From contig CAYSEQ010000013.1 in NCBI GenBank assembly GCA_964430475.1, forward strand, positions 1 through 23,658: DNA of 23,658 nt, in the 5' to 3' direction. The notes beneath the pieces are model-generated. The model was not told the DNA's origin and ran no database searches. It saw only the letters and a list, made by a program, of their open reading frames with translations. A program made the translations under genes and the position numbers. Each line of letters starts with the position of its first letter. Within the stretch, counting starts at the first letter, position 1. Shown in pieces: positions 1-7,487 of this stretch. Source of the stretch: CAYSEQ01 sp964430475 (GTDB taxonomy: Bacteria > Patescibacteriota > Microgenomatia > UBA8517).

Positions 1-40
1 TGAAATTGTTTAGGATTTAGATTTTTGATTTTAGGATTTG
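1..40 (+). repeat. AT-rich insert 1 (3' arm only), 23S helix 25
   Basis: The window opens inside an insert made of GTTTAGGATTTAGATT-like words. A short GC hairpin follows directly (CGCCC 43-47, loop AGA, GGGCG 51-55), after which normal 23S sequence resumes (E. coli about 555). The position corresponds to helix 25, one of the two classic sites for 23S intervening sequences. The 5' arm lies outside the window. Confidence 0.7.
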
Positions 41-604
41 CTCGCCCAGAGGGCGGGTGATCTCGTGCCTATTGAAGAATGAGCCGGCGAGTTGCCGTTT
101 GGTGCAAGCTTAAGTCCGTAAAGGGATGTTAAGGCGTAGGGAAACCGAGTGCGAATAGCGCGTTAGTACCAAGCGGCAGACCCGAAACCAGGTGATCTAT
201 CCATGGGCAGGGTGAACCCTGCCGAAAGGCAGGGGGAGGCCCGAACCCGTTCTCGTTGCAATGAGATGGGATGACCTGTGGATAGCGGCAAAATACCAAC
301 CGAACCTGGAGATAGCTGGTTCTCCCCGAAAGGTCTATAGGGACCGTGCCTCGGCTTTACTTTATGTGGGGTAGAGCACTGAATGGGTCATCAACCGCAA
401 GGGAGGTGACTCATTCAAACTCCGAATACACATAAAGGAAAACGGGGTAGACAGCCTCATCGGGCTAAGCTGATGAGGCGAGAGGGAAACAACCCAGACT
501 CTCGGCTAAGGCCTCTAAATCGTCGTGAATTAAAAATCACGACCATGAACTAGCGCTTTGCGCTGGTTCATGGCAGCTAAGTTTGAAAGGTAGTTTGCGT
601 CCAT

Positions 605-641
<37 letters not shown>

Positions 642-744
642 TAAAGAAAGCGTAACAGCTCACTGGTCGATGGAAGCAAGCGCCGAAGATGTACCGAGGA
701 TTAAGCTGCGTGCCGAAGCCAGAGCCCTCGTTCGTAGAACGAGG

Positions 745-833
745 AATTTCTAATTCCTAAACAGCAAATATCAAGAATTTAGAATTTTGTATTTTGAATT
801 TGTTTAGAATTTGGAATTTAGGATTTGGAATTT
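745..833 (+). repeat. AT-rich insert 2, 23S helix 45
   Basis: This 89-base insert begins AATTTCTAATTCCTAAAC and ends GGAATTTAGGATTTGGAATT; the two halves are roughly complementary, so it can fold into a long hairpin. It is bracketed by two perfect GC-rich hairpins with 3-base loops: CCTCGTTC/GAACGAGG (726-744) and CTCGCTC/GAGCGAG (834-850). The host stem CCCTCG (725-730) with CGAGGG (847-852) could close around it. Helix 45 (E. coli about 1170) is the other classic intervening-sequence site. Confidence 0.8.
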
Positions 834-1619
834 CTCGCTCTGCGAGCGAGGGGGTAGGGGAGCGTTCCAAATGCTGTGAAGCTTACGTCGTAAGGCGGGG
901 TGGAGCGTTTGGAAGTGAGAATGCCGGCATGAGTAGCGTACTATCCCAGTGAGAATCTGGGACGCCGAAAGCCCAAGGTTTCCGTCGCAAGGTTCGTCCA
1001 CGACGGGTTAGTCGGCACCTAAGGTGAGGCCGTAATGGCGTAGCCGATGGATAACTGTTTAAGATTCCAGTACTTGTCTTGAATCGCCAAATCCTTATCT
1101 TTGCGTTAAGGATAGCTGGGGGCTGACCAAGCTGGATAGTCAGAGCTTTCTTGTGAATGAGAGTGCAAGCTGCGAGATAGTGGCAGTTGGAAAATCCGCT
1201 GAAACGATTAATCAAGCAGTGATGCAGACTCCGTGGGAAACCTCGGGGGATTCTGCGCTATTCAGCTTGCAAGAAAAGGCTCGCAGCGAGATTCAAGGTA
1301 AGCCGTACCGCAAACCGACACAGGTGGGCTGGGAGAGAATCCTAAGGCGAGCGAGAGAAAGAGGCTCAAGGAACTCGGCAAATTAGCTGGACGTAAGTTT
1401 GCGAGATGTCCTGTCGCCGTAAGGCGACCGCAGCGAAAGATTGCTAACCGACTGTTTATCAAAAACACAGGTCCGTGCAAAAGGGAAACCTGAGGTATAC
1501 GGGCTGACGCCTGCCCAGTGCCGGTAAGTTAAGGGGAGCGGTCCAAGCGCAAGTTTGGGCTGCGAACTTAAGCTCCGGTAAACGGCAGCAGTAACTATAA
1601 CTGTTCTACGGTAGCGAAG

Positions 1620-1657
<38 letters not shown>

Positions 1658-1730
1658 CACGAGTTAGCAACTGTCTCGAGCCTCTACTCGGCGAAATTGC
1701 GGTGGCTGTGAAGACGCGGCCTACTTCCAC

Positions 1731-1761
<31 letters not shown>

Positions 1762-1836
1762 CAGCTTGGCATTGGTTTTACCCGTTTCAATTGTTTAGAG
1801 TAGGAGGGAGCTCGTGCGAAGCGCAAGGCTCGCAAG

Positions 1837-2012
1837 TCCAAATTTCTAATTTCTAAACAAATTCCAAACAAATTAAAAGTTTGAAGTTAAAAACAAATTT
1901 AGGGACTGGGGATTAGAATCTAGAATCTAGAATTTCTAACCACCAGCAACTAATTCAAGAATTTGGATTTTGAGAATTTGAAATTGTTTAGGATTTAGAG
2001 TTTAGGATTTGT
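1837..2012 (+). repeat. AT-rich insert 3, 23S L1-stalk region
   Basis: About 176 bases of the same low-complexity family, with the complementary C-strand version in the 5' part (TTTCTAATTTCTAAACAAATT) and the G-strand version in the 3' part (TTTAGGATTTAGAGTTTAGG). A perfect hairpin CTCGAGC-TTT-GCTCGAG (2017-2033) lies just after it. Flanking sequence (GTAGGAGGGAG before, AAACACCTCCCTTTGA after) aligns with E. coli helices 76-78, so the insert is at the tip of the L1-binding stalk. Confidence 0.75.
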
Positions 2013-2438
2013 GAGTCTCGAGCTTTGCTCGAGCGAAAGTGAAACACCTCCCTTTGAGACGTGGCAAGCCTTACCTGATAATCCTGGAGACGGATTAGGG
2101 AAAAGTGCCAGGTAGGCAGTTTTACTGGGGCGGTACCCTGCCAAAGAGTAACGCAGGGGCACAAAGGTCGGCTTAGCACGGATGGACACCGTGCGTTAAG
2201 TGTAAAGGCATTAAGCCGGCTTGACTGCGAGACCGACGGGTCGAGCCCCTGTATCTAACGGTACAGGGCAGTGAATCCTTCGTGTTTCACTGAGGTGCGA
2301 AAGCAGGTCTTAGTGATCCCCCGTCTCTTTATGGGAGGGGCGGGGCTTAACGGATAAAAGCTACCCCGGGGATAACAGAGTAGTCGCGCCCGAGAGTCCA
2401 TATCGACGGCGCGGTTCGCTACCTCGATGTCGGCTCAC

Positions 2439-2470
<32 letters not shown>

Positions 2471-2528
2471 CGGTCTGTTCGCCCGTTAAAGTGGTACGTG
2501 AGCTGGGTTCAGAACGTCGTGAGACAGT

Positions 2529-3355
2529 TGAGTCTGTTGACATTCAGACTGACATTTCGAGCTGTCTCTCCCTGTCGGCGTTCTATTAGGCGAGGTAGAA
2601 AAAATCTTTTTGTCCATAAAAAATGCAGGGATATAAATCTGGCTATATGCTGGAAAGTCTTGCTAAACCTTACACTACTAGTATATGATTTGTATACTAG
2701 TGAAAATGTGTAAGCTGAGATGACCAGCAGGAAAGGCTAGTTTATGAGTCTAGATATCTCTGATGACTACATAGCAGGATTTGTCGATGGAGAAGGTATG
2801 TTTTATGTTGGAGTTGTGCCTTCCCGGGGATCAAGTAGAAATAAAAGTGGTTGGCAAGTGATTTATTTTTTTAAGGTTTCTCAAAATCCAAGCGGGAAGG
2901 TAATCCTGGATAAGATTAGAAAACGTTTGGGATGTGGATACATAAAACCTAATAGCAGAAATCCTAACGATAAGTCCCTTGCCTATGTAGTTCGGGATTT
3001 GACAAGCCTAAGAGAAAAAGTCATACCCTTTTTTGAAGGTAGATTAGTTATTAAAAGGAAGACTTTGAAAAAATTTAAAAAGGTTATTGAATTAGTGAGT
3101 CTTAAAAAACATCTAGATAAAATAGATAAAAATGATATGAATAGGATTCTTGATATATCCTATTGGATGAATACAGGCAAAAGAAAAATACCAAAAGAAA
3201 AAATTCTAGACTCGTTTAAAAACTAGAATCCTCACAGGCCATACGCCAGACTCCTATTTTAAGGGAGAAGATATGGTCGGACCCCCACAGTGATGTGGGG
3301 AGCTAGCAGGAAGAAAAACTAGCTAGCCCAAATTATGAAGTTTGGTAACAATATG
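2529..3355 (+). mobile_element. Group I intron in 23S helix 93
   Basis: A self-splicing intron of 827 bases. The 5' exon end GAGACAGT (2521-2528) pairs perfectly with an internal guide GCTGTCTC (2561-2568), leaving the U-G wobble expected at a group I 5' splice site. Inside P1, AGTCTG (2531-2536) and CAGACT (2545-2550) form a further hairpin. A Q-like segment GACCAGCAGGAAAGGC (2722-2737) precedes the ORF. After the ORF come R/S-like segments CGCCAGACTCC (3244-3254) and AAGATATGGTC (3268-3278), with CTCC/GGGAG as P8. P9-type hairpins follow: CCCCAC/GTGGGG, and AGCTAG/CTAGCT. The last intron base is G3355. The exons rejoin as GAGACAGT|TCGGAC, after about E. coli U2604. Confidence 0.9.
2744..3226 (+). 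CDS. LAGLIDADG homing endonuclease (intron-encoded)
   Basis: The product is a 160-residue site-specific DNA endonuclease. It would cut intron-less 23S genes at the insertion site so that repair copies the intron in; some members also help splicing. The sequence has one LAGLIDADG helix, YIAGFVDGEG (residues 9-18), with an acidic catalytic residue, so it should act as a homodimer like I-CreI, which is of almost the same length and is encoded in a chloroplast 23S intron only about 11 bases from the equivalent position. The rest is lysine-rich, with the beta-strand pattern expected of a DNA-binding saddle. The ATG at 2744 follows the intron Q segment after a few bases, and no strong ribosome-binding site is seen. 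The ORF lies between the P4-P6 and P7 core segments, a usual position for such genes. It is intact. Family assignment is firm; the exact target is inferred from its location. Confidence 0.92.
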   Translation: MSLDISDDYIAGFVDGEGMFYVGVVPSRGSSRNKSGWQVIYFFKVSQNPSGKVILDKIRKRLGCGYIKPNSRNPNDKSLAYVVRDLTSLREKVIPFFEGRLVIKRKTLKKFKKVIELVSLKKHLDKIDKNDMNRILDISYWMNTGKRKIPKEKILDSFKN

Positions 3356-3486
3356 TCGGACTCTATCCGGTGGAAGCGTTCGAGTCTTGAGGGGGACTCT
3401 CCTCAGTACGAGAGGACCAGGAGGGAGGAATCCCTGGTGTGCCGGTTGTCGCGTCAGCGGCAACGCCGGGTAGCTATATTCCTTCG

Positions 3487-3519
<33 letters not shown>

Positions 3520-3560
3520 CACCCCAAGATTAAGACTCGTGCCTTGTGCTCTGCACAAGG

Positions 3561-3650
3561 AAATTCCAATTTTCAATTCTCAATCCCCAAAAATCCTAAT
3601 ACGGGTTTTTGGATTTGTTTAGGATTTGGGATTTAGGATTTGGGATTTTC
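3561..3650 (+). repeat. AT-rich insert 4, 23S helix 98
   Basis: A 90-base insert starting right after a perfect hairpin CCTTGTGC-TCT-GCACAAGG (3542-3560). It is itself an inverted repeat: AAATTCC (3561-3567) pairs with GGGATTT (3642-3648), and CCAAAAA (3587-3593) with TTTTTGG (3606-3612). The 3' arm is the G-strand repeat (TTTAGGATTTGGGATTTAGG). It sits where E. coli has the short helix 98. Confidence 0.8.
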
Positions 3651-3816
3651 TCACACAGGGTGCGAGGTGTAAGACCCCTGGGAGAAGACCAGGTTGATAG
3701 GCCAGAAGTGGAAGTCCCGCAAGGGATTAAGCTTACTGGTACTAATCGGTCGAAATAAAGAGTTGGCTTTAATCTTTCCTCTCACGAAGCAGGATGCTTT
3801 GAAATTTATACTCGTC

Positions 3817-3936
3817 GCTCCGGTCTTGATAGCAAAGTGGAACTACCCCTTCCCATTCCGAACAGGGTCGTCAAACGCTTTTGCGCCGACGATAGTATCG
3901 GGGCAACCCGATGCGAAAATAGGGCGAGGCCGGAGC
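3817..3936 (+). rRNA. rrf: 5S ribosomal RNA
   Basis: A complete 120-base 5S rRNA. The ends GCTCCGGTC and GGCCGGAGC form helix I. Conserved internal blocks CCCATTCCGAACAGGG and the GCGCCGACGATAGTATCGGGG arm align with E. coli 5S. It lies about 50 bases after the 23S end, as in a normal rrn operon. No T-run terminator is seen after it. Confidence 0.95.
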
Positions 3937-4143
3937 AGTGAGTATAAAAAATTTAATGAAAGGTGGACATGTGGAGTGAAAAAGACAAAAAGGACACTAA
4001 AAAGAATTAAAAAGATAAAAGAAGTTGAAAGGCGAGTCGAGGATGGGATAAAGAGCTTCAATTACGCTAAAGATTCCCCTTATCTATCTCAAAGACCTGC
4101 AAAAAGAAAAGATAATAGAAAAGGTAAGGAGGTTATTGAATCA

Positions 4144-5232
4144 ATGGATGAATTATTGTCGGAGTATGGTAGTGGGATTTATTACCCATCTACTGGTGAT
4201 AGGATCAGTGGGAGAGTAATAAGAAAAGAAGAAGGAAGACTTTTTGTGGATATAGGTGCCAAAACAGAGGGTTTGGTGGCAGAGAAGGCGTATAGAGAGG
4301 CGGAAGGATTAATAAAGAATTTAAAAGAAGGTGATGAGGTCCAAGTGTTCGTGCTTATACCTGAGACCCCCGAAGGTTATACAATACTTTCCTTAAGACC
4401 AATGCTTGAGGAATTTGTTTGGAAAAAAATTATTAATTCTTATGAAGAATCAACTCCCATCTTGGTTTTTGGAAAAGGAGTAACTTCTTCTGGTATAAAT
4501 GTAGATTTAGGAGGAGTAACAGGATTTATACCTATATCCCAGATTGGGAAAGAAGCCTTAAAAAATCCCCATCTTTTAGTAGGGAAAAGTTTTGAAGCAG
4601 TTGTAATAGATGCAGATAGGAGTGCAAAAAGAGTAATTCTTTCCGAAAAAGAAGTCTCAGAGAAAGAAGAGATAGAAAATGCCAAGAAAGCAATTAAGAA
4701 TATAAAAGAAGGAGAAATTTTTGAGGGAGAGGTTGTAGGAATATACGATTTTGGTTGCTTTGTTAAGATTGAAGTCCCCCTTAGTAAAAAAAGTAAAATG
4801 AAGGTTCCTCTCGAAGGTTTAGTGCATATTTCGGAGCTTTCTTGGGAAAAGGTACAAAAGCCTTCAGATGTTGTTAAGCAAGGCGAGAAGGTTAAGGTTA
4901 AGGTAATTGGAAAGAGTTTACCCTCAAGAAAAGGTGTTGCAAAACTTGCGTTTTCAATTAAACAGACCCAAAAAGACCCCTGGGAGGATGTAGATAAAAG
5001 ATATCCAAAGGATGCCAGAGTATCGGGGAAAGTTGTTAAAATTTCGGGTTTCGGAATTTTTGTTTCACTTGAGCCGGGAATTGAAGGGTTAGTCCATATC
5101 ACTAAAATCCCTCCTGGGAAAAAGTACAATATTGGTGATGAGGTGAAAGTTTATGTTGAAGATGTCGATAAGGAAAAGAAAAAACTCTCTTTGGGTTTGT
5201 TGCTAACGGAGAAACCCGTAGGGTATAAGTAA
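4144..5232 (+). CDS. Ribosomal protein S1-like protein with four S1 domains
   Basis: A predicted cytoplasmic RNA-binding protein of 362 residues with four OB-fold S1 domains, at about residues 17-85, 102-168, 189-275 and 289-352. The last two have the classic pattern, for example GFGIFVSLEPGIEGLVHIT. E. coli S1 has six domains; four is common in other bacteria. S1 helps place mRNA on the 30S subunit, but related S1-repeat proteins have other RNA roles, so a ribosomal function is likely rather than proven. The chosen ATG has AAGGAGG 11 bases upstream, and the first S1 strand begins soon after. The frame stays open further upstream: a GTG at 3976 behind AGGTGG would add 56 lysine-rich residues and cannot be excluded. 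The upstream continuation into 23S and 5S is not coding. No terminator separates this gene from the 5S gene, so it may partly be transcribed from the rRNA promoter. Confidence 0.88.
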   Translation: MDELLSEYGSGIYYPSTGDRISGRVIRKEEGRLFVDIGAKTEGLVAEKAYREAEGLIKNLKEGDEVQVFVLIPETPEGYTILSLRPMLEEFVWKKIINSYEESTPILVFGKGVTSSGINVDLGGVTGFIPISQIGKEALKNPHLLVGKSFEAVVIDADRSAKRVILSEKEVSEKEEIENAKKAIKNIKEGEIFEGEVVGIYDFGCFVKIEVPLSKKSKMKVPLEGLVHISELSWEKVQKPSDVVKQGEKVKVKVIGKSLPSRKGVAKLAFSIKQTQKDPWEDVDKRYPKDARVSGKVVKISGFGIFVSLEPGIEGLVHITKIPPGKKYNIGDEVKVYVEDVDKEKKKLSLGLLLTEKPVGYK

Positions 5233-5296
5233 GAATAAAAGACGAAGATTTTAAGAAGAACAACACTGACCAAGAACTTAAATTATAGAAATAGGT

Positions 5297-5302
5297 TATA
5301 AT
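5297..5302 (+). promoter_or_regulatory. -10 box of radA, leaderless arrangement
   Basis: TATAAT ends eight bases before the radA ATG at 5311, so transcription would start at or within a few bases of the start codon. No clear -35 box is seen at the usual distance, and there is no Shine-Dalgarno sequence. A leaderless radA mRNA is inferred. Confidence 0.5.
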
Positions 5303-5310
5303 TCTTCTTG

Positions 5311-6687
5311 ATGAGTAAAGCTTCCTCTAAATTTGTTTGCCAACAGTGTGGTTATTCGCAAGTTGGATGGAGTGGGAAGTGCCCGGAGTGTGGAAGTTGG
5401 GGAAGCCTAGTTGAAACCTTTGTAGGTGAATCTAACACTAAAGTCTCAAAAGAGAAAGATGTTGCTACCTTTTTCCCTTTAGATTCAATTCCCGCGAAAT
5501 ACACTTCAAGAATTTCTACAAAAATACCGGAGCTTGATAGGGTTTTAGGCGGGGGAATAGTGCCAGGTCAGGTTATTTTAATAGCAGGTGAACCCGGGAT
5601 TGGAAAATCTACTCTTCTTCTCCAGGTTGCTAATCAATTAGTCAATTTGGGTCAAGAAGGTGTAGATGATGTTATTTATGTCTCCGGCGAGGAATCAGCG
5701 GGTCAGATAAAGGTCAGGGCGGATAGATTGGGAATAAAGAGTGGAAAGATAAGGGTTGTGGAGGAAAGTAGTATTGATAGGGTTATTAATTTAATATTGC
5801 AAGAAAGAAAGATTGAAAAAAAAGGAAGACCTAAGGCTAATACTTCCTTAGTGAAGTCAATGGTTATAGTTGATTCGATTCAGACTATGACGACAAACGA
5901 TCTTTCAGGTACAGCAGGTTCGGTGGGGCAGGTAAGGGAATGTGCGTTTAGGTTAACAAATGTAGCCAAAAAGAAAGACATTCCTCTATTTCTCGTTGGC
6001 CATGTAACTAAAGAAGGCACGGTTGCCGGTCCGGCAGTCCTCATGCATATTGTTGATACAGTTTTATGGTTTGAGGGCGAAAGGAATTCTACAACAAGAA
6101 TATTAAGAGCAGTGAAGAACAGGTTTGGGCCAACGGATGAGGTTGGTATTTTTAAGATGGAAGAAAAGGGGTTGACTAGTTTGCTTAACCCAGAAGAGTT
6201 ATTTCTTTCTCCGGCGAAAAATCAGACACCCGGTAGTGCGATGACTTTTATTCTTAAAGGAACTAGGCCTCTTTTGGTTGAGATTCAAAGTTTGATTATT
6301 CCGACGAAGTTTCCCTTTCCTAAAAGGGTTGCGCAAGGAGTTGATCCCAAAAGGTTGGAGTTAATTCTTGCTGTTTTGCAAAGAAGATGTGGTCTTCATC
6401 TTTATGAGTTTGATTGTTTTGTAAATATAGTAGGGGGGATAAGTGTTAAAAACGACCCCTCAGCAGATCTTGCTATTTCCTTGTCCTTGGTCTCTGCACA
6501 TTTTGATAAACCCCTTCCTAAAGATCTTGTTGCTATTGGTGAAGTAGGTCTTCTTGGGGATATAAGGGAAGTGATTGGTATGGAAAAAAGGATTTTGGAG
6601 GCAAAAAGATTAGGTTACAAAAATGTAGTAAGTTCAAAAGAGTTTAAATTTTTAAACCAAGTAATTAAAAAATTTTTTACGAAATAA
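5311..6687 (+). CDS. radA: DNA repair protein RadA
   Basis: RadA is a RecA-like ATPase that helps branch migration and processing of recombination intermediates. The 458-residue product matches the family's usual length and order of domains. A zinc finger (C10-X2-C13 and C24-X2-C27) comes first. The ATPase core has Walker A GEPGIGKST (93-101), a Walker B strand MVIVDSIQ, and the RadA signature KNRFG in the sequence VKNRFGPTDEVGIF. The C-terminal part is the Lon-protease-like domain (LHLYEFDCFVNIVGGISV, DLAISLSLVSA, GEVGLLGDIR). I chose the ATG at 5311 over the adjacent TTG at 5308 because TATAAT lies just upstream and the zinc finger begins normally. The gene stands between the S1 gene and a long non-coding stretch, with its own promoter. 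The function is confidently assigned. Confidence 0.97.
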   Translation: MSKASSKFVCQQCGYSQVGWSGKCPECGSWGSLVETFVGESNTKVSKEKDVATFFPLDSIPAKYTSRISTKIPELDRVLGGGIVPGQVILIAGEPGIGKSTLLLQVANQLVNLGQEGVDDVIYVSGEESAGQIKVRADRLGIKSGKIRVVEESSIDRVINLILQERKIEKKGRPKANTSLVKSMVIVDSIQTMTTNDLSGTAGSVGQVRECAFRLTNVAKKKDIPLFLVGHVTKEGTVAGPAVLMHIVDTVLWFEGERNSTTRILRAVKNRFGPTDEVGIFKMEEKGLTSLLNPEELFLSPAKNQTPGSAMTFILKGTRPLLVEIQSLIIPTKFPFPKRVAQGVDPKRLELILAVLQRRCGLHLYEFDCFVNIVGGISVKNDPSADLAISLSLVSAHFDKPLPKDLVAIGEVGLLGDIREVIGMEKRILEAKRLGYKNVVSSKEFKFLNQVIKKFFTK

Positions 6688-6862
6688 TTAAAATTTTGGA
6701 CATCTTAATTTAAAAGGTTTAAGCATAAACGCCCCTAATTTTAAATCCCCAACTTATCCACAATTTTTTGAGAACCCGAAGAAAGTTAGAAAAATGAATT
6801 CAATTTTTCTAAGTCTAAAACTATAGGAGTTCATATTTTGTGAGGCTAAAATATTATAGGTT
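6688..6862. other. Non-coding AT-rich region with a DnaA-box-like site and a palindrome
   Basis: No ORF or recognised RNA is seen. TTATCCACA (6754-6762) matches the bacterial DnaA box exactly, but it stands alone. Thirty bases on, TTAGAAAAAT (6786-6795) and ATTTTTCTAA (6803-6812) form a perfect inverted repeat around GAATTCA. It could be an operator or a weak hairpin ending radA transcription; there is no T-run after it. A replication origin is not supported by a single box. Confidence 0.4.
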
Positions 6863-6891
6863 TTGACAAACTTGACATCGCGTGTTAGACT
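6863..6891 (+). promoter_or_regulatory. Strong sigma-70-type promoter for the candidate structured RNA
   Basis: TTGACA (6863-6868), a 17-base spacer, then TAGACT (6886-6891) preceded by TGT, giving an extended -10. A second TTGACA is at 6872-6877. Transcription should start near 6898. Confidence 0.7.
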
Positions 6892-6897
6892 ACTATC

Positions 6898-7018
6898 AAA
6901 GTACTTTGAAAATATTAAAAGCCGAGCTTAGGGTGATTCTTGCTTGATGGGACGGGTGGAGTGTAGGGCAGGCGCTCTACCCGTTCCTTCAGGCTAGAAA
7001 CCAGCTCGGCTTTTTTTT
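6898..7018 (+). ncRNA. Candidate structured small RNA, about 120 nt, unknown family
   Basis: This is a free-standing transcription unit without an ORF. The ends AAAAGCCGAGCT (6917-6928) and AGCTCGGCTTTT (7003-7014) pair over 12 bases, and the 3' side runs into eight Ts, so the closing stem is also the terminator. Inside, ACGGGTGGAGTG (6952-6963) pairs with CGCTCTACCCGT (6973-6984), with G-U pairs, around the loop TAGGGCAGG. Between the two, CTTGATGGGA and TTCCTTCAGG (6986-6992 region) can also pair, so the whole folds as one long interrupted rod. A palindrome CAAAGTACTTTG (6897-6908) is at the expected 5' end. It lacks the GGAA-loop motif of SRP RNA and the conserved core of RNase P RNA and tmRNA. 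A 6S-like role is possible from the rod shape, but the RNA is short for that. I do not recognise the family. Confidence 0.65.
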
Positions 7019-7063
7019 ATTTTAAAAGAAAGCAAAAACAGTACTAAACCTTCTTGAAGGAAG

Positions 7064-7097
7064 TTTTGTCTTGAGGGCAGGCTTCTCCAAGACAAAA
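7064..7097. repeat. Inverted repeat TTTTGTCTTG / CAAGACAAAA
   Basis: A perfect 10-bp inverted repeat around a 14-base loop, between the candidate RNA and the low-complexity block. No T-run follows on the plus strand. It could be a hairpin in a transcript or a protein-binding site; its role is unknown. Confidence 0.5.
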
Positions 7098-7174
7098 TTC
7101 TTGTGCTTTTATCTATAGCCTAAGAGCTTTGATAGACGTTTGTCAAGAGTTATCTAGAGCAATGTTGAGATAAT

Positions 7175-7435
7175 TGAATTCCAAATCCTAAATCCTAAAT
7201 TCTAAATCCTAAATAAATTCAAATTTTCAAAAAAGAATTTAATGGCTAATGATTAATGGTTTAAGAAATACTAAATTTCTGTCTAGGCGGCAGACAAGCT
7301 AAATTCTAAATAATTTCAAAATACAAATTACAAAAATTCTAATCTCTAAATCCTAAACAAATTCCAAAACACAAATCCCAAATTCCAAACAAATACAAAA
7401 TACAAAATTCTTAATTCTTGATTCTAAATTCTTGC
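7175..7435. repeat. Intergenic block of the low-complexity repeat found in the 23S inserts
   Basis: About 260 bases built from variants of AATTCTAAATCCTAAAT, the reverse complement of the words in the 23S inserts. One GC-rich interruption, TGTCT-AGGCGGC-AGACA (7280-7296), can form a hairpin, echoing the GC hairpins that flank the rRNA copies. It contains no ORF. It ends just before the promoter of the DUF4349-like gene. Confidence 0.75.
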
Positions 7436-7451
7436 TCCTGATCCCTAGCTA

Positions 7452-7478
7452 TTGACTTTGCTTAAATCCTTGTAGAAT
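7452..7478 (+). promoter_or_regulatory. Promoter of the DUF4349-like gene, leaderless
   Basis: TTGACT (7452-7457) and TAGAAT (7473-7478) are 15 bases apart, a little short. The -10 box ends nine bases before the ATG at 7488, so the mRNA would have almost no leader. Confidence 0.45.
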
Positions 7479-7487
7479 TATGAAATA

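Noticed and set aside
3694..4143. N-terminal extension of the S1 protein starting inside 23S and 5S rRNA
   Set aside because: The frame is open by chance through rRNA. Homology to S1 starts only after the ATG at 4144, although a GTG at 3976 remains possible.
4440..5129. Long minus-strand open frame of 229 codons opposite the S1 gene
   Set aside because: It is the complement of a well-supported gene; its composition mirrors S1 codons and it shows no domain.
6754..6762. Replication origin suggested by a perfect DnaA box
   Set aside because: Only one box, no dnaA or dnaN nearby, and no unwinding-element pattern beyond general AT-richness.
6898..7018. Identification of the structured RNA as SRP RNA, tmRNA, RNase P RNA or a hammerhead ribozyme
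   Set aside because: The SRP GGAA-loop motif, the tmRNA alanine-acceptor ends, the RNase P core blocks and a complete CUGAUGA/GAAA pair are absent.
7175..7435. CRISPR array in the repeat-rich intergenic block
   Set aside because: The words are short, variable and run together without unique spacers of even length, and no cas gene is in the window.
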